Shown piece by piece: positions 1-4,631 of a stretch of DNA of 7,265 nt. This DNA is from a bacterium (GTDB lineage Bacteria; Actinomycetota; Acidimicrobiia; Spongiisociales; UBA11373), in NCBI GenBank assembly GCA_013202595.1, contig JABMPV010000369.1, positions 1 through 7,265 of the forward strand. The letters are read 5' to 3'. The notes below the pieces were generated by a model. The model was not told the origin of the DNA. It worked only from the letters and a program-made list of their open reading frames with translations, and made no database searches. The translations under genes and the position numbers were made by a program. The first letter of the stretch is position 1. The number at the start of each line of letters is the position of its first letter.

Positions 1-759
1 CCCAGGGGGACCGCTGAGCACTCCGGTCATCCAGTCCTCGTGGTCGATCCCGATATCGGGGACCCAGCCATGTCGGCACCATGTGACTCCAGCCTCTGCG
101 AACTCGCCGGCCCGTCGAAGGTCGACGCCGACCGCGATATCGAGTGGGGAGTCCGACGTCCTGTGCAGGGCTGCATATTCGGCAAGCTCACGAATCAGTT
201 CGGGAGTTGGCTCTGAGTACTCGCCGTCCTCGATCGAGTAGAAGATCGGAGCCACCCCGTCCCACCGCGCCGCCCGGCGTACCGGACGCTTGCTCGGCCA
301 CATCGCCGCCACCCAGATAGGGACCCTCGGCTGTTGGACGGGGGTCGGCTTGAACGTGACCGACTCGACCTCGTAGTGCCTCCCGTGGAACTCATACGGT
401 TCCCCCGTCCACAACCCGGTGAGGATCTGGAGGCCTTCGTCGAGCATCTCTGCTCTGACATGGAGATCCTCCTCGCCATGGAACCGGGTGAGTTCGGGGC
501 CGAGAGCACCACTACCAACCCCAAGGATGAGACGACCCTCACTGAGCAGATCAACGCTCACACACTCCCGTGACAGCTTCCATGGATGTCGTCTCGGTAC
601 AGGAGTGACCAACGTCATCAGCCGGATGCGGTCGGTAACCATCGCCGCCGCAGCGAGCAACACCCACGGGTCAGCTACCTCCACCCCCTTCGCGAAGTCG
701 GCAAAGTCGCGGGGGTTCGCCCATCGACCGAAGTTCGGGACATCAACACAGAAGCGCAA
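1..759 (-). CDS. LLM-class (luciferase-like) flavin/F420-dependent oxidoreductase, partial, apparently internally shortened
   Basis: An open minus-strand frame of 253 codons runs off the left edge without a stop. The family has a TIM-barrel fold, binds FMN or F420 and oxidises or reduces small molecules in the cytoplasm; the substrate cannot be predicted. Recognisable blocks are VDVPNFG (residues 5-11), ADPWVLLAAAA (29-39), TLVTPVPRRHPWKLSRE (49-65), SEGRLILGVG (73-82), EMLDEGLQILTGLW (104-117), PTPVQQPRVPIWV (138-150) and RRAARWDGVAP (161-171). From memory of the family, about 20-30 residues normally lie between FAKGVE and VADPW, including a Gly-Trp-Asp and a Trp-Asp-His motif, and these are absent. 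A second shortening is likely near residues 212-220. Both are in frame. The TTG start is chosen because AGGAG lies 6 nt upstream and a TGA in frame sits just upstream. It may be a divergent short member or a decaying gene. Family assignment is firm; activity is doubtful. Confidence 0.85.
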   Translation of the reverse strand, partial: MRFCVDVPNFGRWANPRDFADFAKGVEVADPWVLLAAAAMVTDRIRLMTLVTPVPRRHPWKLSRECVSVDLLSEGRLILGVGSGALGPELTRFHGEEDLHVRAEMLDEGLQILTGLWTGEPYEFHGRHYEVESVTFKPTPVQQPRVPIWVAAMWPSKRPVRRAARWDGVAPIFYSIEDGEYSEPTPELIRELAEYAALHRTSDSPLDIAVGVDLRRAGEFAEAGVTWCRHGWVPDIGIDHEDWMTGVLSGPPG

Positions 760-765
760 TCGTCA

Positions 766-770
766 CTCCT
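766..770 (-). promoter_or_regulatory. Ribosome binding site (AGGAG) deciding a TTG start
   Basis: AGGAG on the minus strand lies 6 nt before TTG at 759. The GTG that overlaps this region is in a frame that stops after seven codons. TTG is therefore the best start for the luciferase-like gene. Confidence 0.6.
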
Positions 771-784
771 GAGAGCCACCAACG

Positions 785-804
785 ACTGTATCAGCGCGGT
801 ACAG
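785..804 (-). promoter_or_regulatory. Possible -10 element within a small inverted repeat upstream of the LLM gene
   Basis: CTGTA (786-790) and TACAG (800-804) form an inverted repeat with a 9-nt spacer. On the minus strand the inner part gives TACAGT, which fits the actinobacterial -10 pattern TANNNT and lies about 25 nt before the TTG start. No convincing -35 is seen, so this is weak. Confidence 0.2.
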
Positions 805-860
805 GCGCACGACGAGCCGATGGCGCCACGCCACCCCGGGGTCGGCGTACGTCAGAGGCG

Positions 861-925
861 CTTCAGCACCCCTGTCAGGACTTCGCTGCTATTCGGTTCA
901 GCCTCGCATCCATCCGATGAGGCGA
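861..925 (+). repeat. Boundary repeat copy R1 (full length, about 65 bp)
   Basis: One of four long copies of a dispersed direct repeat. Shared blocks are GCACCCCTGTCAG, ACTTCGCTG, GGTTCAG, CTCGCA and CATCCGATGAGG. A hand alignment with the copy at 3318 gives 53 of 65 identical positions without gaps. This copy has nested inverted symmetry: CCTG-T-CAGG inside CAGC...GCTG. It lies between the divergent LLM gene and the 63-codon ORF. Confidence 0.8.
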
Positions 926-969
926 CTTGCTCTACGCTCGATGGATACGATCGGTCTCTGTGAGGTCAG

Positions 970-1161
970 ATGGAGATCACTGAGCAGCTGGCATCAGCGC
1001 TGCACACGCTCGTTCAAGCTTCCGACGCGGCTGAGGCAGCACCGTCAGACCGTCAGGCGGCACGGCGGGCGATCGAGCAGGCGACCGTTGTTGCGCAACT
1101 GGCGCGATGCGAGGGCTTCGGAGACAACGTTGACCACTCCGCTACGCCCACCACCAGGTAG
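970..1161 (+). CDS. Small hypothetical protein, 63 aa, alanine-rich and helical
   Basis: I do not recognise a family. The predicted product starts MEITEQLASALHTLVQ and is rich in Ala, Glu, Gln and Arg. Residues 1-47 have the heptad-like hydrophobic spacing of two amphipathic helices, and the tail (from about residue 50) is polar and probably disordered. There is no signal peptide or membrane segment. Codon use is G/C-biased at the third position, as in the neighbours. GAGG lies 4 nt before the ATG, which is slightly close. TACGAT at 946-951 could be a -10 element, without an evident -35. The ORF sits neatly between repeat R1 and core copy R2, followed by a strong hairpin, which supports its being a transcribed unit. 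Small antitoxin-like or regulatory proteins look like this, but nothing specific points to that. It could also be a chance ORF. Confidence 0.45.
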   Translation: MEITEQLASALHTLVQASDAAEAAPSDRQAARRAIEQATVVAQLARCEGFGDNVDHSATPTTR

Positions 1162-1174
1162 CGGGCCCTGGTCT

Positions 1175-1189
1175 CTCAGGACCCCTGTC
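1175..1189 (+). repeat. Core-only copy R2 of the boundary repeat
   Basis: CTCAGGACCCCTGTC matches 15 of 15 bases of the core of the copy at 3318. The right part of the repeat is missing here and is replaced by the hairpin at 1200-1230. It begins 14 nt after the stop codon of the 63-codon ORF. Confidence 0.6.
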
Positions 1190-1199
1190 GAGAGTTGAC

Positions 1200-1230
1200 T
1201 GAACCCCTCCGGGTTTTCCGGAGGGGTTCA
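1200..1230. terminator. Strong hairpin, probable (bidirectional) terminator
   Basis: TGAACCCCTCCGG (1200-1212) and CCGGAGGGGTTCA (1218-1230) form a perfect 13-bp stem with loop GTTTT. There is no U-tract, which is common for actinobacterial intrinsic terminators. It lies 39 nt after the small ORF and about 275 nt before ytoQ, so it would end transcription of the former. The structure is certain; the function is inferred. Confidence 0.65.
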
Positions 1231-1483
1231 CAGGTACATCGAGCCCCGCTGCAGCCATCCACTCCCGTATCGCGGCGGTGGCTTCGACATCACCTCGGTT
1301 GTGGTCCAGGAGCCAGGTGCAGGCCTGCTCGGCGCTGCGTCAACGGTGGGCGATCACTACCGCTGTGCGAACCTCCAGCAGGGTTCCCAAGGCTCGTTTC
1401 GCCCGGGCCTCGGATTCACCTACTCGCGTACCCGGATTGCGATCCCACTCGCCGCAAGGCATCCTCCTCGGAGATGTTGGCAT
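1230..1483 (-). pseudogene. Possible broken reverse-strand ORF with an in-frame TGA
   Basis: This fills the gap between the hairpin and ytoQ. On the minus strand, ATG at 1483 opens 47 codons ending at TGA (1342-1340). The same frame then continues with protein-like sequence: AEQACTWLLDHNRGDV and then EATAAIREWMAAAGLDVP, ending near the hairpin. Both parts are rich in helix-forming residues, and the TGA falls within CGT-TGA-CGC, so one base change from CGA would explain it. I recognise no family. The upstream part of the open frame is antisense to ytoQ and should be ignored. This is a guess from composition and may be noncoding. Confidence 0.22.
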
Positions 1484-1504
1484 CGACACTGAAGGAGTGC
1501 AGGC

Positions 1505-1963
1505 ATGTCTGATGAGGTTTGGACCGTGTACCTGTCCGGCGAGATTCACAGCGATTGGCGTGACCGCATCGCCCAGGGAGTCGCTGAAGCCAACCTTCCA
1601 GTGGAACTGACGGCACCGGTGACCGATCACGACAAGAGCGACAACTGCGGCGCCGAGATTCTCGGTGAAGACGCCGACGCTTTCTGGCGAGACCACAAAG
1701 CGGCCAAGATCAACGCAATTCGCACCCGTACCCTCCTGGAGAGCGCCGATGTCGTAGTGGTCCGATTCGGCGACAAGTACCGACAATGGAACGCCGCGTT
1801 CGACGCCGGATATGCGGCCGCCCTGGGAAGACCAATAATCACGCTGCACGACCCTGCGCTCATCCATCCACTCAAAGAGGTGAACAGCGCCGCCTACGCC
1901 TCTGCCGAAACACCTGAGCAAGTGGTCAGCCTGCTCGCCTACGTGATCGAGGGCCAGCTGTAG
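1505..1963 (+). CDS. ytoQ: YtoQ family protein
   Basis: This 152-residue protein matches the length and motifs of Bacillus YtoQ, a family related to nucleoside 2-deoxyribosyltransferases (Rossmann-like, nucleotide-handling fold); its reaction is not established. Visible motifs are YLSGEIHSDWR (9-19), DHDKSDNCG (41-49), a hydrophobic strand ADVVVVRFGDKYRQWN (81-96), FDAGYAAALGRPIITL (99-114) and HPLKEVN (121-127). SGEIHSDWR and FGDKYRQWN are the family signatures. It is cytoplasmic, with no signal or membrane segment. GAAGGAG (1491-1497) lies 7 nt before the ATG, a very good ribosome binding site. The gene stands alone: the hairpin at 1200-1230 insulates it upstream and a membrane-protein fragment follows. 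No promoter is obvious. It is complete with no frameshift. Its place among defence genes suggests, but does not show, a role in nucleotide-based immunity. Confidence 0.9.
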   Translation: MSDEVWTVYLSGEIHSDWRDRIAQGVAEANLPVELTAPVTDHDKSDNCGAEILGEDADAFWRDHKAAKINAIRTRTLLESADVVVVRFGDKYRQWNAAFDAGYAAALGRPIITLHDPALIHPLKEVNSAAYASAETPEQVVSLLAYVIEGQL

Positions 1964-2190
1964 CGCTGGCCAAGTCGGGCCTACCCCCTACCGCAACACC
2001 CTCGCTACCAACCACCACCAGTCCGGCTGCTGCTGCGGACGGACCCGACGCAGACGAGGAACGCAACCTCTTGGCAGTAGGTGTGGTGATCGTTGCGCTG
2101 CTCCTGCTCAGCTACGTGATCCTGCTGCTTCGGAGAAGAGCCTCGGGCTTGCCGTCGAGGGGGGTGACCTTTGTTGCGGGCACCCCAGGT
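1963..2190 (+). pseudogene. Membrane-protein fragment: Pro/Thr-rich stalk plus one transmembrane helix, no usual start
   Basis: A frame open from 1918 to 2433, different from that of ytoQ, encodes a Pro/Thr/Ala-rich stretch (1981-2034), an acidic DGPDADEER segment, a 21-residue hydrophobic helix (codons 2068-2130, LLAVGVVIVALLLLSYVILL) and then RRR. This order is typical of the C-terminal stalk and anchor of an actinobacterial surface protein with its N-terminal domain lost. No ATG or GTG start exists upstream in frame. TTG at 2071 has GAGGAA 9 nt upstream, so a small membrane protein starting there is an alternative; it would run to 2433, through two repeat copies, and overlap the FRG gene start. 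Past about 2190 the frame no longer looks coding. The membrane helix is clear; the gene status is not. Confidence 0.35.
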
Positions 2191-2210
2191 GGTAGCGACC
2201 TCAGGAGCTC

Positions 2211-2226
2211 CTCGGGACCCCTGTCA
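2211..2226 (+). repeat. Core-only copy R3 of the boundary repeat
   Basis: CTCGGGACCCCTGTCA matches the repeat core but the sequence then diverges, apart from a short CATCCGG at 2231. It lies 75 bp before the long copy R4, so two boundary sequences stand almost side by side between ytoQ and the FRG gene. Confidence 0.5.
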
Positions 2227-2426
2227 ATATCATCCGGTCCTTGGATTCAGCATCAAGGCCAACTTGGGCCTCTGAGCGAACGCCTGTACGAGGTCGAGTG
2301 CCTCGGCACCCCTGTCAAGACTTCGCTGTGCTTCCGTTCCGAATCCCATCGTTTGTGGGGACCGACTGAAGCCCGCAAGAACCACGGGATTGGCGAAATC
2401 TCGTGCCTGAAGGGAAGATCAGGACC
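2227..2426. other. Intergenic leader of the FRG gene
   Basis: It contains core copy R3 at its left edge, long copy R4 (2301-2365) and about 60 bp before the ATG. I see no convincing promoter hexamers, no hairpin terminator and no credible ORF here. Confidence 0.5.
2301..2365 (+). repeat. Boundary repeat copy R4 (full length, right half diverged)
   Basis: The left half is well kept: GGCACCCCTGTCAAGACTTC, then GCTGTG. The right half keeps CCGTTC and CCCATC but has lost the GCTGAGG end. It lies 61 bp upstream of the FRG gene start. Confidence 0.7.
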
Positions 2427-3281
2427 ATGGTGACTGCCGCTGAGTACTGGACGAGCCACGAACTGGCATCGGTTAACAGCTTGGGAACGCTGATCCAGGG
2501 CCTCAGGGGAATCTTGGAGATATCGAACGCCCAGGAGCGAAAATGGGTCTTCCGGGGTGTAGCGGATCCCACATATCCGCTACACAGCAAGCTCTTCCGG
2601 TTGGTCCAGGAGAAGAGTGGTGCAATCCCGGACGAGGCGGCTGTTGCAGCGGAGGAATCGGCGATCCTCCTCCGAGCACGGGCATGGAACCTCGACCGCC
2701 ACCGGTCCGGTCCACTGACCGCCCTTCAGATGCTGGCCGCCCTTCAGCACACCGACTCGCCGACCCGCCTCATCGATGTGACCCACCACGCGCTTGTCGC
2801 TGCTTGGTTCGCGGTAGAGAAGCACGATGACCGGGACGGGCGGATCTTCGCCGTTGAGGTATCGAGAAGAGACATCGATCCGAACTGGGAGTCGGCGATT
2901 GACCCCTTCTGGGACTCAGATCCACCCGACCAGTGGGAGTCCGACTTCTGGGTGTGGACGCCTCCACCAGTCGAAGACCGGATCGCCAGACAACACGGCG
3001 CATTCCTCATTGGCGGAGTGCCCAACAACATCCCCAACAACTGGTATCTCTACGAAGACACCAAGCGCCGGTTTCGACAGGACACTGTCAGGAACATCAC
3101 CTCGATCGCTGCCAAGGTCAATAAGGGTGGCCGAGGTCGGGTAGCAGACAGACCGATGCGGACGTTCCGGATAGACAAGGAAGCGAAGGCCACCTTGCGC
3201 TGGCAACTCGACACTCTCTTCGATCTGTCGCATCGAACCCTGTTCCCCGATCTCGCGGGATTCGCCAAGACATTCGGTTAG
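2427..3281 (+). CDS. FRG domain-containing protein
   Basis: The 284-residue product carries an FRG domain along most of its length. The signature WVFRG is at 40-44, followed by YPLHSKLFR (50-58), a conserved glutamate region (EES, 76-78), LQHTDSPTRLIDVTHH (106-121) with AAWFAV (125-130), DGRIFAVEV (137-145), RIARQHGAFLIGG (185-197) and the C-terminal TLFPDLAGFA (271-280). All appear in the usual order, so the domain is intact. Its biochemical activity is not established; FRG proteins are frequent in mobile and defence regions and are suspected effectors. There is no signal or membrane segment. ATG at 2427 is preferred: AAGGGAAG lies about 10 nt upstream, or AGGA very near (with GTG at 2430 as an alternative). 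A GTG at 2403 has no ribosome binding site. It is monocistronic, convergent with mcrC, and bounded exactly by repeats R4 and R5. Confidence 0.85.
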   Translation: MVTAAEYWTSHELASVNSLGTLIQGLRGILEISNAQERKWVFRGVADPTYPLHSKLFRLVQEKSGAIPDEAAVAAEESAILLRARAWNLDRHRSGPLTALQMLAALQHTDSPTRLIDVTHHALVAAWFAVEKHDDRDGRIFAVEVSRRDIDPNWESAIDPFWDSDPPDQWESDFWVWTPPPVEDRIARQHGAFLIGGVPNNIPNNWYLYEDTKRRFRQDTVRNITSIAAKVNKGGRGRVADRPMRTFRIDKEAKATLRWQLDTLFDLSHRTLFPDLAGFAKTFG

Positions 3282-3320
3282 GGCCTACCCGGGCCGTGAC
3301 CTACCAACGCATAGGCCCCT
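3280..3320 (+). terminator. Possible weak terminator hairpin after the FRG gene
   Basis: AGGGCCTA (3280-3287) can pair with TAGGCCCCT (3312-3320) with one bulge and a 24-nt loop. There is no U-tract. It would overlap the FRG stop codon and touch repeat R5. This is speculative. Confidence 0.2.
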
Positions 3321-3382
3321 CAGGACCCCTGTCAGAACTTCGCTGTGATCCCGTTCAGGCTCGCACCCATCCGCTGAGGTCA
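3318..3382 (+). repeat. Boundary repeat copy R5 (full length)
   Basis: CTCAGGACCCCTGTCAG, ACTTCGCTGTGAT, CCGTTCAGGCTCGCACCCAT and CCGCTGAGG follow one another. It is the best reference copy. It sits in the gap between the convergent FRG gene and mcrC, ending 10 bp before the mcrC stop codon. Confidence 0.8.
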
Positions 3383-3392
3383 CGATGGCGCA

Positions 3393-4631
3393 TCACCAGG
3401 TTCCACCCTGCTCCCCTGCCACCTCAGGCGGCTCCGGCCCAGCCTGCTCGCCGAGGATCACTTCCTCGAGCTGTCTGATGTCTTGGAGTAGCTGGTCGCG
3501 GTCGGTGTCGAGATTGATCCGCCGGAGGTCGATGCGAATCGGCGAGTTGCGCACTCCGAGAGTCTCGATGAGGCCGGTTGGTGCCCCGGTGTACAGGAGG
3601 TGTCCTTTGGTGAGGCCGAGGGCAGTGCAGTAGGAGACCATCTGGTAGAGGTCGTCTCCGGGGATGTCAGAGAGGGCAGCGGCGGTCTTGTATTTGGTGT
3701 CTGCGACAGCGACGGGTCTCCGGTGCTGGATCCATACGAGGTCGGGTCGGATCAAGACCTGGGTTTGTGTGTCGAGATAGGTCGAGTATTGAGTCGCGAC
3801 GCGGGCGACGGGACGGCCTTGGAGCGCAGCTGCGACGAAGCGTTCGAAGACATGGTTCATGTCGACCACGAATCCGGTGGCCGGGGTGCTGTCGCCGGTG
3901 AATTCGATGCCGGTAGACCGCATGATCAGTCGTCCGAGTGTGAGAGCGGCCGCGTACCGGTGGTTACGGCGGTCGGTCCGCACGTCGGGCGCTGCGGTAC
4001 CGGCGATCAGGGTGACGCCGGCGAGCTTGCGGTCGAGGTGCCGGAGCCGGACTCGGATCGAGGTTGAGATTGGGAGACGAAGGAGCCGTTGGAAGGCGCT
4101 TTTAAGGATCCGGTTCTCAGTGATATCGGTGGTCAAGTCGTCGTAGACAACCTCAAGGGGAACCACTTGGGCGTAGCGGCGGCGGAGCTGATCTCCCTCA
4201 CGAAGACGACCTCGGAGACCCATTAGCGCTTCCTCGCGCCTCACATATCCCTGGAGTGGCCCCTGTTTGAGCGCCCGGTCGGAGTGGTGGGCGAAGGCGT
4301 GGGCTGCCGCGTTGAGCCAGTCTGATTCCCCGAGCAGACCCGGTGTATCCAGCCACGGGTCGGGCATACCGGCGAACAGGATCATGAACAGCAACTGCGC
4401 GACCGACGTCTTGGGGGTGATCCGAAGGGTCAGGTCATCGGTGCGTATCAGACCGACGCGGCTGTTCGTCTCGATGTCCCAACGATCGGCGCCACCGACT
4501 GAGCGCCTCAAGGTGACGGCCTTGTTGCCCATCAGGGCGGCCACGGTCGCGGCGCTGAGCTGGAGACCTTCGACCTTGGAATGCTCGGGGAGCGCAACGG
4601 CCCCCATCGCTGGGGCGACCTCGGAAATCAC
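3393..4631 (-). CDS. mcrC: McrC family nuclease subunit of a type IV (modification-dependent) restriction system
   Basis: The 412-residue protein is the DNA-cleaving partner of McrB. McrC binds the McrB hexamer, stimulates its GTPase and cuts DNA bearing modified bases. The N-terminal half (about 1-180) carries the McrB-contacting region, with LTLRITPKTSVAQLLFMILF (67-86) typical of the family. The nuclease domain follows: FVVDMNHVFERFV (254-266) with Glu263, PDLVW (296-300) with Asp297, VADTKYK (309-315) with Asp311 and Lys313, and DDLYQMVSYC (326-335). These make up the PD-(D/E)XK active site, apparently intact. The start is GTG, overlapping the mcrB stop by 4 nt (GTGA), so the two are translationally coupled. 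The Pro/Glu/Gly-rich C-terminal tail (396-412) is probably disordered. Identification is by motif and by the mcrB partner. Confidence 0.93.
   Translation of the reverse strand: MISEVAPAMGAVALPEHSKVEGLQLSAATVAALMGNKAVTLRRSVGGADRWDIETNSRVGLIRTDDLTLRITPKTSVAQLLFMILFAGMPDPWLDTPGLLGESDWLNAAAHAFAHHSDRALKQGPLQGYVRREEALMGLRGRLREGDQLRRRYAQVVPLEVVYDDLTTDITENRILKSAFQRLLRLPISTSIRVRLRHLDRKLAGVTLIAGTAAPDVRTDRRNHRYAAALTLGRLIMRSTGIEFTGDSTPATGFVVDMNHVFERFVAAALQGRPVARVATQYSTYLDTQTQVLIRPDLVWIQHRRPVAVADTKYKTAAALSDIPGDDLYQMVSYCTALGLTKGHLLYTGAPTGLIETLGVRNSPIRIDLRRINLDTDRDQLLQDIRQLEEVILGEQAGPEPPEVAGEQGGTW

Noticed and set aside
195..772. Several open frames overlapping the LLM gene
   Set aside because: They overlap a minus-strand frame with clear family motifs, and their Arg/Ser/Pro-rich translations are typical of shadow frames.
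1340..1921. Long minus-strand open frame antisense to ytoQ
   Set aside because: It is a shadow of ytoQ in GC-rich DNA. Only its last part beyond ytoQ (below 1484) is considered as a possible remnant.
861..3382. The boundary repeats as integron attC sites
   Set aside because: I find no paired GTTRRRY / RYYYAAC ends, no convincing extended fold in all copies, and no integrase in the window. Gene orientation is also mixed.
861..3382. The repeats as fragments of one protein-coding sequence (a shared plus-strand peptide with CQDFA/CQNFA)
   Set aside because: Differences between copies are not concentrated at third codon positions and the frame is not kept in all copies.
3600..4146. Plus-strand frames opposite mcrC
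   Set aside because: They are antisense to an intact nuclease gene with a full catalytic motif.
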